Shown: piece after piece, positions 36,366 to 47,171 of the stretch
Position numbering within the stretch: position 1 is the stretch's first letter
Layout: the number at the start of each line of letters is the position of its first letter
DNA from: JAXMAR01 sp046350295
GTDB taxonomy: Bacteria > Planctomycetota > Planctomycetia > Gemmatales > Gemmataceae
Assembly: GCA_046350295.1 (NCBI GenBank)
Contig: JAXMAR010000055.1
Location: 1-49,050, forward strand
Direction: 5' to 3'
Length of the DNA stretch: 49,050 nt
The notes under the pieces: model-generated
What the model saw: the letters and a program-made list of their open reading frames with translations, nothing else
The model's database searches: none
Told to the model about the DNA's origin: nothing
Made by a program: the position numbers and the translations under genes

Positions 36366-36654
36366 GGGCCGTTCCGGGGGAAGAGAAGCGAGCTACGAAC
36401 GCGGCCCCTCCCCGCGCCTCCCCATGCCCAGTTCTTGCGTTTCATTCATTTCGACAGGCCCTGGTTACTGAAACGAATCCGGGCCCCATCGGCCGATCGA
36501 CCCGCTCCGTGGAGGCGCAAGCGCCCGCCGCACGGATGATTGTAGTCCGGGCGCAAATGCCGTCCGCGTTCGACGTCGCACGGCCAGAATCGTGCCGGCA
36601 CTCGACCGCACGGGGCGACAACGTAGCTCTCAAATCGCCGCGGTAAGCGGGACA

Positions 36655-36897
36655 ATGAAGATGGGTCCGTGCTGCTGCCAAGTCGCAGGCGCGGGCGCAA
36701 ACGGCTTAAACGGCGGTTGCGGCGAGTTGCTGATCGGTCGGGACTGGTATGAACTGACCGACTGGAAGCTGAACGGCGAAGGCCGCTGCCGGGGCTGCGA
36801 GACGCCGTGCGCCGGAGTGCTCGAGGGGAGCCCGGGCGGCTGGGGCGCGCGGCGACTCCCCGTACGGCTCAGGTTGATCGAGCCAAGTCGAAGTTGA
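36655..36897 (+). pseudogene. Orphan zinc-ribbon tail, AmmeMemoRadiSam-like fragment
   Basis: 80 residues: CGELLIGRDWYELTDWKLNGEGRCRGCETPCAGVLEGSPGGWGARRLPVRL resembles the C-terminal end of AmmeMemoRadiSam-system radical SAM enzymes, where the two Cys pairs form a small ribbon. The remainder of such an enzyme (CxxxCxxC, about 300 residues) is not upstream in any frame. It looks like the remnant of a deleted gene; a short free-standing protein is possible. The 36366-36654 stretch upstream holds nothing recognised. Confidence 0.4.
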
Positions 36898-36942
36898 AGA
36901 CGCCGGCCCTCGCGCTGGAACTAACGCGGCCGCTCGTCCCCA

Positions 36943-37413
36943 TCACTTTGAGGCTTGACCGGAGCGCGGCAGCCGGGCAACCACGACCGGGCAGGCGCCG
37001 CGGCGGGTGACCTCGGCGGCGACGCTTCCCAGCGTGGCCTGGTAGGCGCCCGACTTGCCGTGACTGCCCATGACGACGAGGTCGCAAGGCGTCTCATCGG
37101 CAGTGCGGAGTATGACACCGGCGACGTCTCCCTCTTTCAGCATGGGTTGCACGTCCGCGTACGAGGCCTCGTCGCGCATCTTCTCCAGCCGCGCCATCGT
37201 TTCCTCCCGGAAGGCCTGGAGGTCCTCCGCGGTGTGCGCGTCCTTGAAAGCCGGCACCTGGCTGTCCCTGCCGATGGGGGCCGAGCGCGGCACGACGTGC
37301 AACAGCACGACGCGGGCCGCCTGGTCGCGGGCCAGGGCGCAGGCCAGCTCCAGCGCGTAGCGCGAGTCCTCGGAAAAATCGGTCGGGTGCAGTATCCTCT
37401 TGAGTCGGATCAT
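36943..37413 (-). CDS. Universal stress protein (UspA family)
   Basis: 156 residues. MIRLKRILHPTDFSEDSRYALELACALARDQ is the Usp start, and GSHGKSGAYQATLGSVAAEVTRRGACPVVV holds the ATP-binding G-x2-G-x9-G-S signature. ATG 37413 follows AAAGGAG. It lies 54 bases downstream of the PEP synthase stop on the same strand, so it is probably co-transcribed with ppsA. The heptanucleotide array lies between and inside the two. Confidence 0.93.
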   Translation of the reverse strand: MIRLKRILHPTDFSEDSRYALELACALARDQAARVVLLHVVPRSAPIGRDSQVPAFKDAHTAEDLQAFREETMARLEKMRDEASYADVQPMLKEGDVAGVILRTADETPCDLVVMGSHGKSGAYQATLGSVAAEVTRRGACPVVVARLPRSGQASK

Positions 37414-37467
37414 GGCGTTCTCCTTTCGGAAGGCGGAGATCGGAAGTCAGAGATCAGAGGTCGGAGA

Positions 37468-39996
<2,529 letters not shown>

Positions 39997-40042
39997 GACG
40001 ATGTCCTCCGTTGCCGCAACGATTCGCCGCAGGCTTCTCAAC

Positions 40043-40057
40043 GCAAGTGCGGCGCCA
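40043..40057 (-). promoter_or_regulatory. Sigma54-type -24/-12 promoter of ppsA
   Basis: Minus strand TGGCGCCGCACTTGC: TGGC, TTGC and exact GG-N10-GC; the full 16 bases match the baeRF3 promoter at 14. The ppsA ATG is 46 bases downstream of the -12 GC. Another near match closer to the gene (CGGCGAATCGTTGC) has spacing 9 and was not chosen. Confidence 0.6.
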
Positions 40058-40142
40058 AGGGTTGGACAGGGGTCGAACGCATCGAAAACGTGGGAAACGG
40101 GCGCGTTGGTCGACCGGAATGGGGCGGAAGAGAACCCGGGTC

Positions 40143-40158
40143 TGTGCGGATACGCACA
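40143..40158. promoter_or_regulatory. Perfect palindromic candidate activator site upstream of ppsA
   Basis: TGTGCGGATACGCACA: TGTGCG and its complement CGCACA around a GATA spacer. Its centre is about 119 bases upstream of the predicted ppsA transcription start, the same distance as in the fbp and hsp20 promoters. Confidence 0.55.
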
Positions 40159-40202
40159 AAACGCGACAAAGCGGCACAAGGTTGGTTCACCCGTACCAGT
40201 GC

Positions 40203-40222
40203 CTTTGCAACGAAAAGGGGGC
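40203..40222. repeat. Remnant of the TTTGCAACGAAAAGGGG palindrome family
   Basis: CTTTGCAACGAAAAGGGGGC is a left arm of the family. It lies between ppsA and the divergent small gene at 40304. Confidence 0.5.
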
Positions 40223-40303
40223 CAAGGTTGGACACAGGGCCGGATCGTCTCTAATTCAACCTGCACCAGTTCCAATCAACGCCGTTCGCGGCAGGAGGCC
40301 CCC

Positions 40304-40579
40304 ATGAAGGTCAAGATGACTCCCACCGGCGTCCAATCCATCGACTTCGTCGATCAGGCCGGCGCCCGCGGCGTGCTGAAGCAAACCAGCGGCCGTGACT
40401 ATGGCAATCCGACCTGGGACCAGCCGAACTCGTCCTACGTGCTACTCGGCGTCAAGGACGCGCCTCTCAAGCTGAACATGGACCAGGTGGCCGAGTTGGT
40501 CGAGTACCTTCAGACCTGGCTGGAGACCGGCGCCCTGAGCGACGCCACCGCGCTCCAGGAAATGAAGAAGACGGCGTAA
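40304..40579 (+). CDS. Hypothetical protein, 91 aa
   Basis: Soluble, no signal peptide; MKVKMTPTGVQSIDFVDQAGARGVLKQTSGRDYGNPTWDQPNSSYVLLGVKDAPLKLNMDQVAELVEYLQTWLETGAL. A C-terminal helix follows a beta-rich start. ATG 40304 is preceded by GGAGG. Family not recognised. It is divergent from ppsA. Confidence 0.65.
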   Translation: MKVKMTPTGVQSIDFVDQAGARGVLKQTSGRDYGNPTWDQPNSSYVLLGVKDAPLKLNMDQVAELVEYLQTWLETGALSDATALQEMKKTA

Positions 40580-40582
40580 TGG

Positions 40583-40673
40583 AGGCCTACGGAAGTGGGC
40601 GGCGTGAAAGACGGCGAAGCGACAAGCGGCCCTGTTCTCCGCGGGCCGGCGCCTTTCACGCACCTTACGGCCT
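40583..40673. repeat. Degenerate copy of the GTGCGTGAAACGCACC hairpin
   Basis: The right arm GCGCCTTTCACGCACCTTA (within 40648-40673) is a close relative of the arms at 2134-2202; the left arm (about 40583-40615) is weaker. It lies between two convergent genes, as does the first copy. Confidence 0.45.
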
Positions 40674-40970
40674 GTTGTCCCCGTTTTGAAGCGGAGCCGG
40701 CTGACCTCCGTCAAGCGCCGGCAATCCCTGCGCCTTCAAGATGCGATTGAGCAGGCGCATCCCGCCTGACCATGTCTTCAATTCGATCTCCAGCTGGTCC
40801 GCCGCCACGACGGGCCGGCCGTCTACCTCCTGCATCACCTCATCCAGATCGAGAATCTTGCCGACTCGAGTCCGGGTCAACGCATCGTGCAGCGGTTTGA
40901 CGAACCGAACCCAGCGCTCGGCCGGGGCAAGCGTCGTTGGCACGGGCACGACCAGGAAGTAGAGGGGCAC
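40665..40970 (-). CDS. Hypothetical protein, 101 aa
   Basis: Starts at GTG 40970 (GGAGAG upstream): VPLYFLVVPVPTTLAPAERWVRFVKPLHDALTRTRVGKILDLDEVMQEVDGRPVVAADQLEIELKTWSGGMRLLNRILKAQGLPALDGG. The first strand is hydrophobic, but no membrane helix is convincing. The pattern suggests an alpha/beta fold of about 100 residues; family not recognised. Convergent with the gene at 40304. Confidence 0.6.
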   Translation of the reverse strand: MPLYFLVVPVPTTLAPAERWVRFVKPLHDALTRTRVGKILDLDEVMQEVDGRPVVAADQLEIELKTWSGGMRLLNRILKAQGLPALDGGQPAPLQNGDNRP

Positions 40971-41154
40971 GGCGGCTCTCCTGACAATGCGAGCCGTACG
41001 CCGGGCTTATGTCAAGAAGCGCCGGCATCGACCCGCATCCTCCCAATCGAAATCGAGCCGCGAGGACGGACACGACTTTTGCTTTTTTTTGGTTTTTTTT
41101 CTGGTCCACCGCCGTGTGCGGCACATGCGGACACATTCGCCCGTCTGCCGGACG

Positions 41155-42543
<1,389 letters not shown>

Positions 42544-42570
42544 GCTTGACCTCGTTCATCGGCGGCGCCA

Positions 42571-42592
42571 CGACAAGGGACGGTCCCCGTCG
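42571..42592. repeat. Short palindrome in the divergent regulator promoter region
   Basis: CGACAAGGGACGGTCCCCGTCG is nearly self-complementary and has the GGGAC-GTCCC centre of the palindrome family seen at 16387 and 31657. It is 28 bases from the response regulator start and could also be an operator. Confidence 0.45.
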
Positions 42593-42727
42593 GGCGGCGC
42601 TCGGCCACAGCCCAGGATTGGAGAGGCCCCCCCGGACTGGACACGACTTCCCCGCGTCAGGTGGTATCGGCTAAAATACCGGGAAACCCGGGATCGAGGA
42701 AGACGGGACAGGGAAACCGAGGCCGCC

Positions 42728-43951
42728 ATGGACCGCCGCACGAGCGCCGAACAAACGGAGAACTGGTTCCGCCTGGTCGTGGAATCGACGCCCAACGCCA
42801 TCGTCATGGTCGACGCCGAGGGCCGCATCATCCTGGTCAACTCCCTGACCGAGCGCTACTTCGGCTACCCGCGGCGCGAGCTGGTCGGCAAGTCCGTCGA
42901 GATCCTCGTGCCGGAGCGGTTTCGCGACAAGCACCCCGGCTTCCGCGCCGGCTTCTTCGCGGAGCCGTCGGCCCGGCCGATGGGGGCGGGCCGCGATCTC
43001 TTTGGCCGGCGCAAGGACGGCAGCGAGTTCCCGGTCGAGATTGGACTGACGCCGATCCGGACCGACAAGGGGCTACTCGTCCTGAGCGCCATCGTCGACA
43101 TTACGGAGCGGAAACGAGCCGAGGAGGACATCCGTCAAAGCAAGGAGTCGCTGGAAAAGTTGGTGGCGGAGCTGCAAGCGAAGAACGACGAAGTGAAGAC
43201 GATGACGCAGCAGCTCTGGCAAACGGCCAAGCTGGCCAGCGTGGGGGAGCTGGCGGCGAGCATCGCGCACGAACTGAACAACCCGCTGGCCACGGTGAGC
43301 CTGCGCATCGAGTCGGTGCTGGCGCGCACCCCCGCCGATGATCCGCGCCGCCGCGGTCTGGAGATCATCGAGCAAGAGACCAAACGGATGGGGGACCTGG
43401 TGGCCAACCTGCTCCAGTTCTCCCGCCGCGGCGACGGCCACATCTCCACGGTGGACCTCCACGAGGAGTTGAGCAAGGCGGTCGAGCTGATCCACCACCA
43501 TCTGCGCAAGCGTCTGGTGGTGGTGAAGGAGGAATTCGCGCCGGACACGCCGATGGTGCACGCCGACCGGCAGAAGTTGCGGCAGGTGTTCCTGAACCTG
43601 CTCTCCAACGCCAGCGACGCGATGCCTCAAGGGGGCACGCTCACCTTGCGCACGAGGCCGACAAGCGCCGAAGACGGCAAGCCGGCGGCGCTGATCGAGG
43701 TGACCGACACCGGCCTGGGCATCCCGGCCGAGATTCTGCAAAGGATCATGGAGCCGTTCTTCACGACCAAGGAAGAAGGAAAAGGCACCGGCCTGGGCCT
43801 GGCGATCTGCCGCCGCGTCATCCAGGAGCACCACGGCACGATCCAGATCGCCAGCACGGTCGGTAAAGGGACGACGGTGCGGATCCTTCTGCCGCTGCAA
43901 CACGCCGCCAGCGCCGGGCGCTTTCGCAACGGCGGCTCGGCGAGCAAGTGA
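42728..43951 (+). CDS. PAS-domain sensor histidine kinase (soluble, FixL-like)
   Basis: 407 residues without transmembrane helices. One PAS domain (about 12-130), a coiled linker (about 130-165), a dimerisation and phosphoacceptor domain with His181 (VGELAASIAHELNNPLATVS) and a GHKL ATPase domain (NLLSNASDAMP, DTGLGIPAE, FFTTKEEGKGTGLGLAICRRV). In the PAS domain VEILVPERFRDKH ends at His69 and GAGR at Arg89, exactly 20 apart, as are the heme ligand His200 and the O2-contacting Arg220 of Bradyrhizobium FixL. The related non-heme PAS family shares part of this pattern, so heme binding is unproven. ATG 42728 follows GAGG. Confidence 0.93.
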   Translation: MDRRTSAEQTENWFRLVVESTPNAIVMVDAEGRIILVNSLTERYFGYPRRELVGKSVEILVPERFRDKHPGFRAGFFAEPSARPMGAGRDLFGRRKDGSEFPVEIGLTPIRTDKGLLVLSAIVDITERKRAEEDIRQSKESLEKLVAELQAKNDEVKTMTQQLWQTAKLASVGELAASIAHELNNPLATVSLRIESVLARTPADDPRRRGLEIIEQETKRMGDLVANLLQFSRRGDGHISTVDLHEELSKAVELIHHHLRKRLVVVKEEFAPDTPMVHADRQKLRQVFLNLLSNASDAMPQGGTLTLRTRPTSAEDGKPAALIEVTDTGLGIPAEILQRIMEPFFTTKEEGKGTGLGLAICRRVIQEHHGTIQIASTVGKGTTVRILLPLQHAASAGRFRNGGSASK

Positions 43952-44003
43952 CTCGATTCTTCTCGATCTCCCGCCTTTCGACAGAAGCAAGAGGACGACA
44001 CAA

Positions 44004-44480
44004 ATGGGCCCGACACGCAACTCACCTCTCGCTTTGAATCCGGGCGAAGCGGTCGCGGCCGTTGCGGGAAGCTCCCCCTTGTCCTCGACCCTTGGCCGCC
44101 AAGCCGAGGGCCATGCATTCGAAGACGCGTCTCGCGTCTTCGAAGAGATTACCCGCCCAGGCGTGGTCATACGCGACGCCGGCGAGGTGTCGAGCTACCT
44201 CGGTCAGCATCCGGAACTTCGTAAGCTGCTGCCTTCCATTTGCGCCGAGGTTCGGGCGGCGCTTGGCAAGGACGTGGAGCTGTCGCTGGAGGTGTACAAC
44301 GATCCCGAGATCGATGACCGCTACGTGACTCTCTATGTCCGCGAGAGCAGGTATGAAGCCGACATCCTTGATCGCCTTCAGAAGATCAGTGACGGCTTCA
44401 ATCACCGCCTGGAAGACATCCCCGGTTACTTCCTCCTGACCACGGACTTTTCTCGACCCCGGGGCAGCCATGCCGTTTGA
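44004..44480 (+). CDS. Hypothetical protein upstream of a HEPN-like gene
   Basis: 158 residues, no signal peptide. The N-terminal 35 residues look disordered; the rest is alpha/beta (FEEITRPGVVIRDAGEVSSYLGQHPELRKLLPSICAEVRAALGKDVELSLEVYNDPEIDDRYVTLYVRESRYEADILDRLQKI). Its stop overlaps the next start by 11 bases, so the two are translationally coupled. I do not recognise the family; in a toxin-antitoxin reading it would be the antitoxin side. Confidence 0.6.
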   Translation: MGPTRNSPLALNPGEAVAAVAGSSPLSSTLGRQAEGHAFEDASRVFEEITRPGVVIRDAGEVSSYLGQHPELRKLLPSICAEVRAALGKDVELSLEVYNDPEIDDRYVTLYVRESRYEADILDRLQKISDGFNHRLEDIPGYFLLTTDFSRPRGSHAV

Positions 44481-44859
44481 CTGGCAGGGATACGTCGCGT
44501 TGGCGCGGGACCTCGAACGACAAGCAGGCGCAGCGCCCGAACCGGAATCCCTTCAGCGCTCCGCGGTGAGCAGGGCGTATTTCGGCGCCTATTGCCACGC
44601 CCGCAACTACGCGAAGAACTTCCTCGAGTTCGCGGCGCGGGAGGATGCGGATGACCATGGAAGATTGCGAGCACACCTGAAGGGCAAAAGGCGGAAAGGC
44701 GACGCCGATCGTCTCGAGCAACTTCGGCAGTTGCGGAATGAGGCAGACTATCTGGACGAGTTGCCGTGGAGCGACCGGGCGGTGACAGTTGCCGCTGCGC
44801 TTCTGGCTGCCGAATACATCTACAGGAGCTTGACTCCGCCGAAAGCGACGGAGCAGTAA
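44470..44859 (+). CDS. HEPN-like helical protein
   Basis: 129 residues, nearly all helical. SAVSRAYFGAYCHARNYAKNFLEF (about 34-56) resembles HEPN first helices (SRAYYAAFxAA), and LRQLRNEADYLDEL (about 88-101) resembles the R-x-x-x-D-Y version of the later motif; the usual Rx4-6H RNase motif is not clear. HEPN proteins are often RNases in toxin-antitoxin or abortive-infection modules. Overlap with the preceding gene supports a two-component module. Confidence 0.5.
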   Translation: MPFDWQGYVALARDLERQAGAAPEPESLQRSAVSRAYFGAYCHARNYAKNFLEFAAREDADDHGRLRAHLKGKRRKGDADRLEQLRQLRNEADYLDELPWSDRAVTVAAALLAAEYIYRSLTPPKATEQ

Positions 44860-45010
44860 CGCAGCCTACTCGTGTTTCGTCGCGGATCGGCTGCAACGAA
44901 TTAAGTAGCGGCTGAATCAGCACTTGTAGAATACGGTCAAAATGGTTTGCAGATCGGGTGTCTGGTCCTGGATGCAAACCACTTTCTTCTCGTCTTAGGA
45001 CGTTTTCGGC

Positions 45011-46534
45011 TCAGCTCCCCGAAATCGCCTTCTTCAACAGATTCCGCGTCATCCCTTGCACCCGCTCGTCCGGCCCGTGCGGCCGGCTCCAGTGAGACCA
45101 TGGCAGCATGTGGCCCGGCGGGGAACTCAGACCCTGGGACCAGAAGATGGTTGAGGCGTTGAAGACGAAGTTGCTCTTCGGTCCCGGATAAATCGTCGCC
45201 GTCCAGTGCTGTGGCCGGGCGCCGCCGACCCAGGCCGTGCCTTCGGCGAGGATCTCGAGGCCGGCCAGGTCCTTGGGGGGATCGCCGTGATATTCCCAGC
45301 CGACGAGGCCGGGGATGCGGTCGCCTTTCTTCATGCCGGTGTCCTTGAAGACCCAGTGCTCCGGCTTCGTGCAGATCCAGTCGCCGCCGCCGTTGACCGG
45401 CTCCAGGTTGCGGGCGCCGATGAGGTAGCCTTCATCGGGGCCGCGCTCGGGAAATGGGCCGTGGTCGCGCTCGCGCTCGACCGCCCACTTGTGCTTGCCG
45501 CCATAGGGCCCGCCGCGGAACATGATGCGCTTGGGCCGGCCGTCGGTGCTCGCCTTGAGCGGCGTCACCCAGCACACGGCGTTGCCGGAGAAGAACATGA
45601 GGTTGACGCCGTTGTCGCGCATCTTGACGACGCTCTGGTAGGCGCGGATGTCCCAGTATTCGTCGTGGCCGACGCTCAGGAACGCCTTGCACTTGAGGCC
45701 GCGCTCCGGGTCGAGCATGTCGCTGTTGGAGCAGTAGGTGACGTCGTAGCCGTGCCGCTCGAGGAAGTAGGCGAGGGGGAACTCGAAGCAGAGCCATTCG
45801 CCTGAGCCGATCGACTGCGGGTTGTCGTAGATCTGGGCATACTTGGCGTAAGGCCGATCGAAGCTGACGTCGCTCCACGGCCCCTGCGTCCCCTTGGGAT
45901 CGGTGTAGACGGAGTAGTTGTCCGGCCAGCGGTTGTAGGCTTGCCAGGTGTTGTCGCTGCACTGGAAGAGGATGTCGGCGGGGCGGTTGTCGCGGACGAT
46001 GAAGACGACGTAGCTCTGCCAGTAGGGCTCGGTCTCCTTCTCGGGCAGCGTCGTGAGCCGGCCGAGGTAGACGCCGCTGGTCCAGTCGGCGGGGATCTTG
46101 AGCGACGCGGCGGCCGGCCACTTGCACTCGCGCAGCCGCCGCTCGCCGACGGGCGGGACCGGCTGTGGCTTGCCGTCGAGCGGGCCGAGCGTCGTCATGA
46201 GCCGAGCGCCGCGGCCGCCATAGTAGCCGGTGCGGAAGATCTCGATCCTGAACTTCGCGGCGGGGGCGGTGCTGACCATGATGTCGAGCGTCTCGCCGGC
46301 CTCGACGGATTGCTTGGAGCAGTAGCCCTCGATGAGCGAGGAGCGGAAGCCGGCCATGCCCTTGTCAAGCTTGACGCGGGTGAGCTGCCAGTCGGTGGCG
46401 CCGGGTTTGGCGTTTTCGGCTTGGATGGGGTTCGGCTTAGGCGGCTCGGTGGCGGGGGGTGAGGCGAGGGCGGTAGAGACGGCGAGGAGGGCGAGGCACA
46501 GGGTTGTCAGGCAAATCATGAGAGTGTTGGTCAT
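45011..46534 (-). CDS. Secreted N,N-dimethylformamidase large-subunit-like protein
   Basis: 507 residues. Signal peptide MTNTLMICLTTLCLALLAVSTALA. The mature part has an Ig-like N-terminal region (RSSLIEGYCSKQSVEAGETLDIMVSTAPAAKFRIEIFRTGYYGGRGARLM) and a large C-terminal domain with LFQCSDNTWQAYNRWPDNYSVY, FLERHGYDVTYCSNSDM, FLSVGHDEYWDIRAYQSVVKMRDNGVNLMFFSGNAVCWV and GDWICTKPEHWVF, matching the DMFase beta-subunit C-terminal family. Known members hydrolyse amide bonds, but most secreted bacterial copies are uncharacterised. ATG 46534 is preceded by CGGAGG. The gene stands alone. Confidence 0.82.
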   Translation of the reverse strand: MTNTLMICLTTLCLALLAVSTALASPPATEPPKPNPIQAENAKPGATDWQLTRVKLDKGMAGFRSSLIEGYCSKQSVEAGETLDIMVSTAPAAKFRIEIFRTGYYGGRGARLMTTLGPLDGKPQPVPPVGERRLRECKWPAAASLKIPADWTSGVYLGRLTTLPEKETEPYWQSYVVFIVRDNRPADILFQCSDNTWQAYNRWPDNYSVYTDPKGTQGPWSDVSFDRPYAKYAQIYDNPQSIGSGEWLCFEFPLAYFLERHGYDVTYCSNSDMLDPERGLKCKAFLSVGHDEYWDIRAYQSVVKMRDNGVNLMFFSGNAVCWVTPLKASTDGRPKRIMFRGGPYGGKHKWAVERERDHGPFPERGPDEGYLIGARNLEPVNGGGDWICTKPEHWVFKDTGMKKGDRIPGLVGWEYHGDPPKDLAGLEILAEGTAWVGGARPQHWTATIYPGPKSNFVFNASTIFWSQGLSSPPGHMLPWSHWSRPHGPDERVQGMTRNLLKKAISGS

Positions 46535-46653
46535 TGCGCGCCTCCGATTGAGATGACACATTGATGTTAGAGCGCCGCTCGCTCGCCGAACGCCTTTGCG
46601 TTTGGGAACGTGATACAATTATCGCAAGCAAGGGGGACCACGAGCAGGGACGA

Positions 46654-46953
46654 ATGCCCGAGTTCATCGACGTGGATCCGAGTGAACTTTACCTGCCGCC
46701 AAGCCGAGCCCAGGGCGCGGACCCTGGAAAGCTGGCGCGACAGATCAGCAAGCACGGAGACTCCCTCGTTGGCATGCCCCGGTTGGAGCTCATCCGGGGC
46801 AAGGATGGTCATCTGCGTATCAATGACGGAGTAACGCGGGCGACGCGCGCCGCCAAATTGCGGCCGGGCGAATTGATCCCGGCCGAGGTGATCCAGGACC
46901 TACCGCGCCTGGACGTGACTCGAATGCCAAAGGTAAAGGACTGTCTGCCATGA
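46654..46953 (+). CDS. ParB-like nuclease-fold small protein
   Basis: 99 residues. EFIDVDPSELYLPPSRAQGADPGKLARQISKHGDSLVGMPRLELIRGKDGHLRINDGVTRATRAAKLRPGELIPAEVI has the order of the ParB/sulfiredoxin-like N-terminal fold (strand, helix, then N-D-G-x-x-R-A corresponding to the GxxR loop). It lacks the DNA-binding HTH of chromosome-partitioning ParB. The ATGA overlap with the next gene (46950) shows coupling. A function in nucleotide-dependent sensing or immunity is only inference. Confidence 0.65.
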   Translation: MPEFIDVDPSELYLPPSRAQGADPGKLARQISKHGDSLVGMPRLELIRGKDGHLRINDGVTRATRAAKLRPGELIPAEVIQDLPRLDVTRMPKVKDCLP

Positions 46954-47171
46954 ACAACGCAGATCGCACGCAGTTGCTGACCACCATCGCGCAACTCTGC
47001 GAAAGGTATCCGCATTGGCGTTTCGGTCAACTTGTCGCCAACGTCGCTGGCTGGGCAGACCGCGACCTTTGGGACGTCGAGGATCAAGAACTCCTCGAAG
47101 CGGCGCGGATGCACCTATCACAGCTGACGTCGCACGAACCGGCGGACACAGGGCGCGTTCATGTGAGTTAG
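46950..47171 (+). CDS. Small protein coupled to the ParB-like gene
   Basis: 73 residues, start overlapping the preceding stop as ATGA. RYPHWRFGQLVANVAGWADRDLWDVEDQELLEAARMHL is conserved-looking, with a W-D-V-E-D core. Family not recognised, but small proteins of this kind accompanying ParB-like genes are seen in planctomycetes and cyanobacteria as far as I recall. Its stop overlaps the stop of the convergent G8 gene by a few bases. Confidence 0.6.
   Translation: MNNADRTQLLTTIAQLCERYPHWRFGQLVANVAGWADRDLWDVEDQELLEAARMHLSQLTSHEPADTGRVHVS

Noticed and set aside
41083..41101. T-rich run after the response regulator
   Set aside because: Considered as a terminator, but the T-run is on the plus strand and the response regulator is on the minus strand, with no hairpin before it.
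40987..41134. TGTGCGGC and GC-N10-CC strings before the 101-aa protein
   Set aside because: The -12 element is weak (TCGC) and would leave a leader of about 8 bases, and the TGTGCG string lacks the second half seen in the other sites.
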